From Novosphingobium colocasiae (GTDB lineage: Bacteria > Pseudomonadota > Alphaproteobacteria > Sphingomonadales > Sphingomonadaceae): 64,000 bases of DNA. The stretch spans positions 89,040 to 153,039 of the forward strand of contig NZ_BMZA01000007.1 in assembly GCF_014652555.1 (NCBI RefSeq). The letters run 5' to 3'. The position numbers and the translations under genes were made by a program. The notes under the pieces are model-generated. The model did no database searches. It had not been told where the DNA came from and saw nothing but the letters and a program-made list of their open reading frames with translations. The first letter of the stretch is position 1. Every line of letters starts with the position of its first letter. Positions 56,921 to 64,000 of this stretch are shown here, piece by piece.

Positions 56921-57583
56921 TCAGGCCCCCGGCAGCGTCGCGCCAAGGACCAGCGTCTGCTCGCCCAGCATCGACTGGAGCTGCCCGCCGATGCCCGCGG
57001 CGAGCTGCTGGATCATCGCCGCCGGCGCGGTGCGGCTGGATAGCGCGTCATCGGGCAGCGTGCCCTCCAGCGCGCGACCGATATCGGCATCGAAGGCGAT
57101 GCGCGGACCGGCGGCGCGCATCGCGATCTCGGTTCCGCCGGGTCCCGATTCCGCCACCAGATCGACGGTGCCGCCGCGCGGCAGCGCCTCGATGCCGATA
57201 TGCGCGAAGTTGAGCAGCACCTTGACCGCCGCCTTGGGCATCATATCCGCGCCCACCTGCCACGACAGCGCAATACGGGCATTGTTGGCCACCAGCGCCT
57301 CGATCAGCGCCCGCGCCTCGCTCACCGGCACCATATCGCCGAACCCGCCCGCCGCGCCATAGGCAAGGCGGAAGAACTTGAGCTTGTCGGTCGAAATCCG
57401 CGCGCTCTGTTCCAGCAATTCGAAACAGCGCTGGCGCATCTCGGGGTCGGTTTCGTCAGCCAGCAGTTCCAGCCCGTTGGACAGGGCCCCCACCGGGCTC
57501 AGCATATCGTGGCACAGCCGGGAACACAGCAGGCTGGCAAGGTCGACCGGACTGGTGGTCATCGTTGGAGAGTGCTTTCCCAT
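56921..57583 (-). CDS. chpT: Histidine phosphotransferase ChpT
   Basis: 220 aa. The phosphorylated His is in LLCSRLCHDMLSPVGALSNGLELL, the ChpT signature, followed by an ATP-domain-like C-terminal half that lacks catalytic motifs. ChpT relays phosphate from CckA to CtrA and CpdR in alphaproteobacterial cell-cycle control. A second ATG (57562) is a possible start. Followed downstream by the amidase and upstream by a JAMM peptidase. Confidence 0.88.
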   Translation of the reverse strand: MGKHSPTMTTSPVDLASLLCSRLCHDMLSPVGALSNGLELLADETDPEMRQRCFELLEQSARISTDKLKFFRLAYGAAGGFGDMVPVSEARALIEALVANNARIALSWQVGADMMPKAAVKVLLNFAHIGIEALPRGGTVDLVAESGPGGTEIAMRAAGPRIAFDADIGRALEGTLPDDALSSRTAPAAMIQQLAAGIGGQLQSMLGEQTLVLGATLPGA

Positions 57584-57598
57584 GTAAACCCGGTGGGC

Positions 57599-58030
57599 TC
57601 AGACGCCGCCGGGATCATCGTCGACGCGCCGCCAGGACTGTTCGACAAATCCATTCCCGCTATCGCGCCAGAAAGCAACCTGCCCCGCGCCGATGATGGC
57701 CCAAATCCGCAAATCGCCGGTGGAATTTTCGCGATCGGTTGCAGAAGGAACCGGCGCGCCGGCCGGATGCGAGTGATAGTAGCCCAGAACCCGCTCGCCT
57801 CCGGCGCGTTCGGCCCGGTGCGCGTCCAGCAGCGCGCGGGGATCGATCTCGAACCGGCGGCGCGGATCGGCGGCGACATTGGCGGCCGGAAGCGCCCGGG
57901 TGACATGATCGCGGGCCGGTCCCAGCAGCAGGCCGCAGCATTCCAGCGGGGCGGCAAGCGCCGCTTCCTCGTGCAATAGGGAAACTACCGCCCGCGCCAC
58001 CGCCAGCACCCTTGTCTCGCCGTCTTCCAT
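57599..58030 (-). CDS. JAMM/MPN+ domain metallopeptidase (M67 family)
   Basis: 143 aa. The JAMM motif is complete: E30 in LECCGLLLG, H86 and H88 in YYHSHP, S96 and D99. Such proteins cleave isopeptide or C-terminal bonds of ubiquitin-like or sulfur-carrier proteins. ATG at 58030 was used in place of a TTG two codons earlier. No sulfur-carrier gene is adjacent, so the target is unknown. Confidence 0.85.
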   Translation of the reverse strand: MEDGETRVLAVARAVVSLLHEEAALAAPLECCGLLLGPARDHVTRALPAANVAADPRRRFEIDPRALLDAHRAERAGGERVLGYYHSHPAGAPVPSATDRENSTGDLRIWAIIGAGQVAFWRDSGNGFVEQSWRRVDDDPGGV

Positions 58031-58049
58031 CCCCAAATCCTACTCCGAA

Positions 58050-58991
58050 ATGGGGGCTGACGAAAACATCCTGCACGGAACCCTCGCCGAGGGCGGCCGG
58101 CTCGACAAGGCACTGGCCGAGGCGAGCGGATTGACGCGCGAGCGGATCAAGGCGCTGATCGGCGAAGGCCGCGTGCGGCTGGCCGGGCGCACTGTGTCGC
58201 AACCCTCGTTCAAGGCCGCCGCCGGCACCGGCTGGAGCGTGGAGGTGCCCGCCGCCGCGCCCGCCGAAGCGCTGGCGCAGGACATTCCGCTCAGCGTGGT
58301 CTACGAAGACGCCCACTTGATCGTTATCGACAAGCCCGCCGGGCTGGTGGTGCACCCGGCAGCAGGCAACCTTGACGGCACGCTGGTCAACGCCCTGCTC
58401 CACCACTGCGCCGGGCAGCTTTCGGGCATCGGCGGGGTGGCGCGGCCCGGCATCGTCCACCGCATCGACAAGGACACCTCCGGGCTGCTGGTCGTCGCCA
58501 AGACCGACAAGGCGCACGAAGGACTCGCAGTCCAGTTCGCCGATCATTCGATCGTGCGCGCCTATCTGGCGCTGGTCGGTGGCCGCCCGTTGCCCACCGC
58601 CGGCACCGTCACCGGCGCGATCGCCCGGTCCAGCGCCAACCGCAAGAAGATGGCGCTGGTCGAGGATGGGCGCGGCAAGCACGCCGTCACCCATTTCCGC
58701 ACGCTCGAACCGTTTTCCGGCGCGACCCTGATCGAATGCCGGCTGGAAACCGGGCGTACCCATCAGGTCCGCGTTCACATGGCGTCAATCGGCCATGCGC
58801 TATTGGGAGACCCAGTCTATGGCCGAACCCCTTCAACGCTGCGCGCGCTCCTCTCCCGCCTCGGTTTTTCGCGCCAGGCACTCCATGCGGCGGAACTTGG
58901 CTTCATCCATCCCGTTACAGGGGAAACGGTGCATTTCATCTCTTCGCTGCCCGACGACATGCGGTCCCTGATCGGGGAATTGCGACACTGA
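58050..58991 (+). CDS. rluD: RluD-like 23S rRNA pseudouridine synthase
   Basis: 313 aa. S4 domain (about residues 16-70) and synthase domain with PGIVHRIDKDTSGLLVVAK near residue 130, which carries the catalytic Asp, then GRTHQVRVHMASIGHALLGDPVYG. Length and order match RluD, which modifies helix 69 of 23S rRNA. Divergent from the JAMM gene, with 19 bp between starts. A second RluA-family gene occurs at 31871. Confidence 0.9.
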   Translation: MGADENILHGTLAEGGRLDKALAEASGLTRERIKALIGEGRVRLAGRTVSQPSFKAAAGTGWSVEVPAAAPAEALAQDIPLSVVYEDAHLIVIDKPAGLVVHPAAGNLDGTLVNALLHHCAGQLSGIGGVARPGIVHRIDKDTSGLLVVAKTDKAHEGLAVQFADHSIVRAYLALVGGRPLPTAGTVTGAIARSSANRKKMALVEDGRGKHAVTHFRTLEPFSGATLIECRLETGRTHQVRVHMASIGHALLGDPVYGRTPSTLRALLSRLGFSRQALHAAELGFIHPVTGETVHFISSLPDDMRSLIGELRH

Positions 58992-59088
58992 AATCGGAAT
59001 TATGTGCTATCATGAACAGGTGGCCGCAAGCTAAGACGCCTGGGAAGGGTCTTCGACCGTCGGCCGACCTAGAAAGGACGGAAGTCAA

Positions 59089-59994
59089 GTGACCAGTACA
59101 GAACGCAATCTTCCGGCTGTCCCCAGCCTGGGTGGTGAGCAGAGCCTCAACCGCTACCTCGCGGAGATTCGCAAGTTCCCGATACTCAAGCCCGAGCAGG
59201 AATACATGCTCGCCAAGCGCTATCAGGAACATCAGGATCCCCAGGCCGCCGCCCAACTGGTGACCAGCCACCTGCGCCTCGTCTCCAAGATCGCGATGGG
59301 CTATCGCGGTTATGGCCTGCCCGTGTCCGAACTGATTTCGGAAGGCAACATCGGCCTGATGCAGGGCGTCAAGAAGTTCGAGCCCGATCGCGGCTTCCGC
59401 CTTGCCACTTACGCCATGTGGTGGATCAAGGCCTCGATCCAGGAATATATCCTGCGGTCGTGGAGCCTTGTGAAGATGGGCACCACCGCTGCGCAGAAGA
59501 AGCTGTTCTTCAACCTGCGGCGGATGAAGAAGAACCTCGACGCTTACGAGGACACCGATCTTCACCCGGACGATGTCGCCAAGATCGCCACCACGCTGGG
59601 GGTGTCCCAGCAGGAAGTGGTGAACATGAACCGGCGGATGATGATGGGCGGCGATGCCTCGCTCAACGTCAGCTTGCGCGAAGAAGGCGAAGGCCAGTGG
59701 ATGGACATCCTGGCGGACGAACGTCCGCTGCAGGATGAAACCGTCGCCGATGCCGAAGAGGCTTCGGTGCGTCACGAACTGCTGGTCGAAGCGATGGATT
59801 CGCTGAACGAGCGCGAACGCGACATCCTGACCGAACGCCGCCTGACCGAAGAGCCCAAGACGCTCGAGGAACTGAGCCAGGTCTACAACGTCAGCCGCGA
59901 ACGCGTCCGCCAGATCGAAGTGCGCGCCTTCGAAAAGCTGCAAAAAGCGATGACCCGCATCGCCGGCGAAAAGCGGCTGATCCCGGCGTTCTGA
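59089..59994 (+). CDS. rpoH: Heat-shock sigma factor RpoH (sigma-32)
   Basis: 301 aa. Region 2 with SEGNIGLMQGVKKFEPDRGFRLATYAMWWIKASIQEYIL, the RpoH box QKKLFFNLRRMKKN, and region 4.2 with LEELSQVYNVSRERVRQIEVRAFEKLQ. It directs RNA polymerase to heat-shock genes such as clpB. The start is GTG at 59089, preceded by AAAGGACGGAAG. The 97 bp upstream hold no gene and are likely the promoter and leader. A terminator follows at 60021. Confidence 0.96.
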   Translation: MTSTERNLPAVPSLGGEQSLNRYLAEIRKFPILKPEQEYMLAKRYQEHQDPQAAAQLVTSHLRLVSKIAMGYRGYGLPVSELISEGNIGLMQGVKKFEPDRGFRLATYAMWWIKASIQEYILRSWSLVKMGTTAAQKKLFFNLRRMKKNLDAYEDTDLHPDDVAKIATTLGVSQQEVVNMNRRMMMGGDASLNVSLREEGEGQWMDILADERPLQDETVADAEEASVRHELLVEAMDSLNERERDILTERRLTEEPKTLEELSQVYNVSRERVRQIEVRAFEKLQKAMTRIAGEKRLIPAF

Positions 59995-60020
59995 TCCGCC
60001 CGGATGGGTACCGATGAATG

Positions 60021-60052
60021 GCCCGGCCTCCGCAAGGAGCGCCGGGCTTTTT
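60021..60052 (+). terminator. Rho-independent terminator after rpoH
   Basis: GCCCGGC-CTCC-GCAA-GGAG-C-GCCGGGC followed by five T residues, with a GNRA-type GCAA loop. Confidence 0.9.
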
Positions 60053-60171
60053 CGTGTGGACTACGACTGTCACGTCAACCAACAGACAATCGCCTCGGCC
60101 ACCTTCGCAAGAAAAAGGCGATCTGGCCTGGCCAGCTCGCCTTCAGGGTGGGTCCTTGGATCGTATTCAGG

Positions 60172-62661
60172 TCAGAACTGGCCGCGGATGGTCATGCCCC
60201 AGGTGCGCGGGTCGCCGGGTTGGCCGGCGATCAGGCCGGTGTTGCCGGGGGCGACCTGGAGGAGGTCGATGTATTTTACATCGAAAGCGTTGCGGACCCA
60301 GCCGAACACGTCGATGCCCTGCCCGCGGAAACCGGCGCGGAAGTTGGTCAGCGCATAGCCCTTCACATCGGTATAAGCCGACGGCGAAGCGTTCGAGTTC
60401 CAGTGCGAGCGGTAGTTGCCGTCAACCCCGGCGTAGATCTGGCCTTCCTTGGCCAGCAGGGTCAGCGGGATGTTGTATTCCGCGCCGTAGGACAGGGCAT
60501 ACTTTGAAACGCCGGGCAGACGCGCGCCCGAGATGTCGCACTGGCGCGGGCTGAGCGTACCGGGAACGCCGGCGTTCGAATAGTCCGGAACGGCACCGAT
60601 CGGCTGCAAGGTACCGCCCGAAAGCTCCGGCGGGCACGGCGCGTTGTCGAACTTCTTGTACTTGGCATCGGTGTACGCACCGTTGACATAGCCGGTGAGC
60701 CGGTCGCTGGCGACAACCTTGAAGTCGGCCTCGACACCCTGCGAGCGCACCTTGCCGGCATTGGCCAGATAGCCGCGCACGGTGCCGAACTGGCCGCCGT
60801 TCACGGTGGCCTGGAAGTTCTTGATATCGGTGCGGAACGCGGTGAGGTTGAAGGTGGCGCGGCGGCCCCAGAACTGGGTTTTCAGGCCCACTTCATAGTG
60901 GTTGACCGACTCCGGCTTCACCGTGCCGGCATCGTAATTGACGGTATTGTCCGCATTGAGCGGCAGGCCGTTCTGGTTGATGCCCAGCGTCTTGAAGCTC
61001 TTGGCATAGGTCGCATAGGCGAGGACATCGCGCGCCAGCTTGTAGTTGACGTTGAAGTCATACGTGAAGTTCCACGCGCTGTCTGATGGCGCGCTGACCT
61101 GCGGCTGGTAAACACCGCAAGCCGAAGAGCCTCCGGCCACCGTGCCCGGCTCGGGAATGGGCGTGCAACTGATGACCGCCCCGGCAGCGTTCGTCACGAT
61201 CCGCTGATAGAAGCCGGACTTCTTGTCATAGTTCAGGCGCGCGCCGGGCTGGACAGTAAGCTGGTCGGTCACCTTCCAGCTCACCTGGCCGAACAGTGCG
61301 GCGCTGGTGCTCTTGAGCCACTGGGTGTTGCTGGCGGTCAGGCCCGCCAGCGTGGCGGGATTGTTGGCCGGCGCAAAGGGATCGCTCGACGGAGCGAGCA
61401 CCCACTTGGAGGCATTGACGCCTTGCTGTTCGGTCCCTTGCGTGTAGATCCGCTGCTTGAAGCCGAACAGGCCGATGACGTAATCGATCTTCTCGCTTTC
61501 GTGATTGTAGCGGAATTCCTGGCTGTACTGGTCCTGCTGCGACGGGTTCTGCGACTTGGCGACGACCGAGAGGCCGGTGAAGTCACGGTCATTCGCCGGC
61601 TTCCAGTCCCAGAAGCGCCACGCGGTGACCGAGGTCAGCGTGCCGCCGCCCACGTCCCACTTGGCGCGCAGCGATGCGCCGCCGATCTTGTTGGTGGCGT
61701 TGAGCTGGCTGTCGAGATCAGTCAGGCGCTTGTACGGATCGCGGCTGGGTGGTTCATAACCCTGCGCAGCGGCCAGCGCATCGAACTGGCGATTAAGCGC
61801 GCGCTGGGTCTTGCCGACGCGCACGAACACGGTGCCGCAGCATTCCGGGTCCTGCTTGCTGTAATCGCCCGAAAGCGTGAGGCTGAAATTGTCGGTCGGC
61901 TTGAACAGCAACTGGCCGCGCAGGCCAAGGTTGTCCTGTTCGTTGATCCAGCGCTGCGAGGTCACGTTGTACAGCGTACCGCGGCGGCTGGTCGCGGCGA
62001 CGGCGATGCGCGCGGCGAACTGATCAGACAGCGGGCCGGAAATGGCAGCCTTGGCCTGGCGATAGTTGAGGTTGCCCACGGTGAGTTCGGCGCGCCCTTC
62101 GAAATCGAAGGTCGGCTGGTTGGTGGTGATGTTGATCGCGCCGGCGGTGGTGTTCTTGCCATAGAGCGTGCCCTGCGGCCCGCGCAGCACTTCGACCTGC
62201 GCCACATCGAGGAAGTCGAACGTGGCAGCGGCGACGCGCGAATTGTAGACGTCGTCGACATAGATGCCCACGCCCTGCTCGAAACCGTCGCTGGTGAGGC
62301 CGAACGGCACGCCCAGGCCCCGGATGTTGACCGAGGTATTGCGCGGGTTCGAGGTGTAGACCTGCAGCGTCGGCGCGAGCTGCTGGAGCTTGACGACGTT
62401 GAAGTTGCCGGTCGCCTCAATGCTGTCACCACGGATGACCGAGATCGCCAGCGGCACGGCCTGCGCGGTTTCGGCGCGGCGGCGGGCGGTGACGATGATG
62501 ACTTCGCCGCGCGGGTTGCCGTCGTCGTTCACCTGCGGTGCGGCGACGGTCGCTTCCTGAGCAATGGCCGGCGTGGCGACAAGCGCGCCGCCCAGCGTGA
62601 GAACAAGCGCGGCAGGCGCAATCGCGGCGCGCAGGCGCGCCTTGTGGACGTGAGACTTCAT
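60172..62661 (-). CDS. TonB-dependent receptor (third of window)
   Basis: 829 aa. Signal peptide ends at ATPAIAQ, then VIIVTARRR (TonB-box region), a plug with NIRGLGVPFG, YVDDVYNSRVAAATFDFLDVAQVEVLRGPQGTLYGKNTTAGAINI, and a long barrel ending RTWGMTIRGQF. This is the catecholate-type general form of the family, unlike the two longer receptors at 7382 and 13653. The substrate is unknown. The small DUF2292-like gene lies 138 bp upstream on the same strand. Confidence 0.93.
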   Translation of the reverse strand: MKSHVHKARLRAAIAPAALVLTLGGALVATPAIAQEATVAAPQVNDDGNPRGEVIIVTARRRAETAQAVPLAISVIRGDSIEATGNFNVVKLQQLAPTLQVYTSNPRNTSVNIRGLGVPFGLTSDGFEQGVGIYVDDVYNSRVAAATFDFLDVAQVEVLRGPQGTLYGKNTTAGAINITTNQPTFDFEGRAELTVGNLNYRQAKAAISGPLSDQFAARIAVAATSRRGTLYNVTSQRWINEQDNLGLRGQLLFKPTDNFSLTLSGDYSKQDPECCGTVFVRVGKTQRALNRQFDALAAAQGYEPPSRDPYKRLTDLDSQLNATNKIGGASLRAKWDVGGGTLTSVTAWRFWDWKPANDRDFTGLSVVAKSQNPSQQDQYSQEFRYNHESEKIDYVIGLFGFKQRIYTQGTEQQGVNASKWVLAPSSDPFAPANNPATLAGLTASNTQWLKSTSAALFGQVSWKVTDQLTVQPGARLNYDKKSGFYQRIVTNAAGAVISCTPIPEPGTVAGGSSACGVYQPQVSAPSDSAWNFTYDFNVNYKLARDVLAYATYAKSFKTLGINQNGLPLNADNTVNYDAGTVKPESVNHYEVGLKTQFWGRRATFNLTAFRTDIKNFQATVNGGQFGTVRGYLANAGKVRSQGVEADFKVVASDRLTGYVNGAYTDAKYKKFDNAPCPPELSGGTLQPIGAVPDYSNAGVPGTLSPRQCDISGARLPGVSKYALSYGAEYNIPLTLLAKEGQIYAGVDGNYRSHWNSNASPSAYTDVKGYALTNFRAGFRGQGIDVFGWVRNAFDVKYIDLLQVAPGNTGLIAGQPGDPRTWGMTIRGQF

Positions 62662-62799
62662 GTTTTCCCCCTGATGGGTAACCGTGGCATCCGGGGGTCC
62701 GGTCTGCGCTGTTGGCCTATGGTGTGGTGAGGCGATGGTGCTCGCGCGGCGTTGACGCCTGCGCCGGAACCCAAAGAGGGTCGGTATCGAAAGCGTCGA

Positions 62800-63003
62800 T
62801 TACGGGTTGAAGCGGCGGCGCTCGGTCACTTCGAGCTGAACCGCCTTGCCGTCATGGACGACGAGATGGATCGCCCCGTAGCGCATACCCTTAAGAGCCT
62901 TGGCTACGGCAGCGAGCGGCTCGGCAATGGGATCGGTCGCCTCGCGCGAATGCGCCGGGGCGCTGCCGCGATCGGGAGCCAAGTCTATCTTTCTGAACGT
63001 CAT
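62800..63003 (-). CDS. Small DUF2292 (YezD-like) protein
   Basis: 67 aa from ATG 63003. C-terminal AKALKGMRYGAIHLVVHDGKAVQLEVTERRR is the DUF2292 signature; the N terminus is Asp/Pro-rich. The family is often linked to sulfur uptake genes. It is upstream of, and on the same strand as, the TonB-dependent receptor at 60172, so the pair may be co-transcribed. The longer open frame to 63165 has unrelated sequence and is not used. Confidence 0.75.
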   Translation of the reverse strand: MTFRKIDLAPDRGSAPAHSREATDPIAEPLAAVAKALKGMRYGAIHLVVHDGKAVQLEVTERRRFNP

Positions 63004-63137
63004 GAGCAGGGTTCTCGCATTGCGCGCTGATCGCGAAACGTGTGGAGGAAATAAACTCAACTCTTTTAGTTGACAATATACTGCGTGATGATTTTTTTGC
63101 ATCGCCGGAAAACGGCGCAAATCCGCCGGGGGATGCC
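63004..63137. promoter_or_regulatory. Divergent promoter region between DUF2292 gene and mtgA
   Basis: 134 bp, A/T-rich. CAACT-cttttt-type inverted repeat CAACT...AGTTG lies at 63058-63072, overlapping a TTGACA-like box (63070-63075) on the plus strand. On the minus strand TATATT and an A-run occur. The elements are typical of a regulated promoter, but I cannot say which regulator acts. Confidence 0.4.
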
Positions 63138-63884
63138 ATGCCGGCGCTTGCCTGCAGCGGCACACTCGGGCAATCGCTGGGACTTCACGCCACCCCAGAC
63201 AGGAAGCGCGACCAGGTGCTGCGAATCGTTGCCAAGACCGTGATGTGGTTCCTTGCCGTCTCGATCGGCCTCACGCTGCTCTATCGCTTTGTGCCGCCGC
63301 CGCTGACGGTGACGATGGTGGTGGACGCCAACGGCATCACCAAGGACTGGCAGCCGCTGTCGCGGATCGACCGCAACATGATCGACGCCGCCATCGGCGC
63401 CGAAGACGGCGCGTTCTGCACGCACAACGGGTTCGACACCAAGGCGATCGAGAACGCGATGAAGCGCAATGCCGCCGGGGGGCGGCTGCGCGGCGGCTCG
63501 ACCATCAGCCAGCAGACCGCCAAGAACGTGTTCCTGTGGCAGGGTGACGGCTTCACCCGCTACCTGCGCAAGGGTCTGGAAGTGTGGTTTACCTTCCTGA
63601 TCGAATCGCTGTGGGACAAGCGGCGGATCATGGAGGTCTACCTCAACGTCGCCGAAACCGGGATCGGCACGTATGGCGTCGAAGCCGGCGCACAGCGCTA
63701 TTTCGACAAGTCGGCCGCCAACCTATCGCGCATCGAAGCGGCGCGCATCGCCGCCGCCCTGCCCAGCCCCAAGACCCGCTCGGTCAGCAACCCCACCGGC
63801 TTCACCCGCCGCTACGGTAACACCATCTCGGCCCGGATCGGCACCGTGCGGCGCGAAGGGTTCGACGCCTGCGTCTACAATTAG
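63138..63884 (+). CDS. mtgA: Monofunctional peptidoglycan glycosyltransferase
   Basis: 248 aa. One membrane anchor (about residues 35-54), then GT51 motifs: GAEDGAFCTHNGFD with catalytic Glu, GGSTISQQTAKNVFLW and RRIMEVYLNVAETGIGTYGVEAGAQRYF. It polymerises lipid II into glycan strands. ATG at 63138 follows GGGGGA; a GTG at 63042 would add an unrelated Asp/Asn-rich stretch. Divergent from the DUF2292 gene. Confidence 0.92.
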   Translation: MPALACSGTLGQSLGLHATPDRKRDQVLRIVAKTVMWFLAVSIGLTLLYRFVPPPLTVTMVVDANGITKDWQPLSRIDRNMIDAAIGAEDGAFCTHNGFDTKAIENAMKRNAAGGRLRGGSTISQQTAKNVFLWQGDGFTRYLRKGLEVWFTFLIESLWDKRRIMEVYLNVAETGIGTYGVEAGAQRYFDKSAANLSRIEAARIAAALPSPKTRSVSNPTGFTRRYGNTISARIGTVRREGFDACVYN

Positions 63885-63930
63885 AATTTGCCTTTCGCTC
63901 ACACAAACGGAGCAGCGAGCCCCTGATTTT

Positions 63931-64000
63931 CGTCATCCCGGACTTGATCCGGGTGTGGATTCACATCCGAAGTGCAACGGGTTGAAAGTTTCGGCTGGAG
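63931..64000. repeat. Start of a palindromic repeat at the window edge
   Basis: CGTCATCCCGGA-CTTGA-TCCGGG, a hairpin opening typical of another dispersed alphaproteobacterial repeat, begins 47 bp after mtgA. The full unit runs beyond the window. No gene is seen in the 116 bp after mtgA. Confidence 0.6.

Overview
The window looks like chromosomal DNA of a high-G+C alphaproteobacterium, most probably a sphingomonad (Novosphingobium-like; inferred from gene content, not tested). It carries three TonB-dependent receptors, a CpaC/D/E-TadB/C pilus locus, ChpT, an ATP12 chaperone, a sigma-32 gene and many GC-rich palindromic repeats. No tRNA, rRNA operon, prophage, insertion-sequence transposase or CRISPR array was found. 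The only RNA gene I can support is rnpB.

Layout. 1-5.3 kb: 3' part of a Tad pilus operon (cpaC fragment, cpaD, cpaE, tadB, tadC), closed by a strong terminator; no cpaF lies between cpaE and tadB. 5.3-6.8 kb: a TetR regulator overlapping a methylthioadenosine phosphorylase gene. 7.4-16.7 kb: an accessory island of two large TonB-dependent receptors flanking a TPR-sulfotransferase and a 2-oxoglutarate/Fe(II) oxygenase. 16.8-25.5 kb: clpB, two tandem paralogous outer-membrane barrel genes with related leaders, a lipidated two-domain M16 peptidase and a small orphan gene. 25.6-31.2 kb (minus strand): rpsU, two FKBP isomerases, and gatC-gatA-vapB-vapC-gatB, i.e. a PIN-type toxin-antitoxin pair inside the glutamyl-tRNA amidotransferase operon.

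31.5-39.3 kb: crcB, a pseudouridine synthase with a long basic tail, a HAD phosphatase, a small membrane protein, ATP12, an outer-membrane protein and an Mla-type lipid transport operon. 39.4-44.6 kb: valS, queE and a MATE exporter. The valS gene carries two different palindromic repeat elements in frame, and a further copy of the first one forms the queE leader. 44.6-51 kb: HerA-like ATPase, a TIGR02186/TauE pair, a 269-bp nested palindrome with 34-bp terminal inverted repeats, and an NfrB-like glycosyltransferase with an outer-membrane partner. 51-64 kb: nhaA, a glyoxalase-like gene, SIMPL, TorF-like porin, phosphatase, rnpB, amidase, chpT, JAMM peptidase, rluD, rpoH, a third TonB-dependent receptor with a small DUF2292 gene, and mtgA.

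The most unusual items are the in-frame palindromes in an essential tRNA synthetase, the branched palindrome at 48.2-48.5 kb, the toxin-antitoxin pair inside gatCAB, the receptor/sulfotransferase/oxygenase island, and the paired outer-membrane proteins with a shared leader element.
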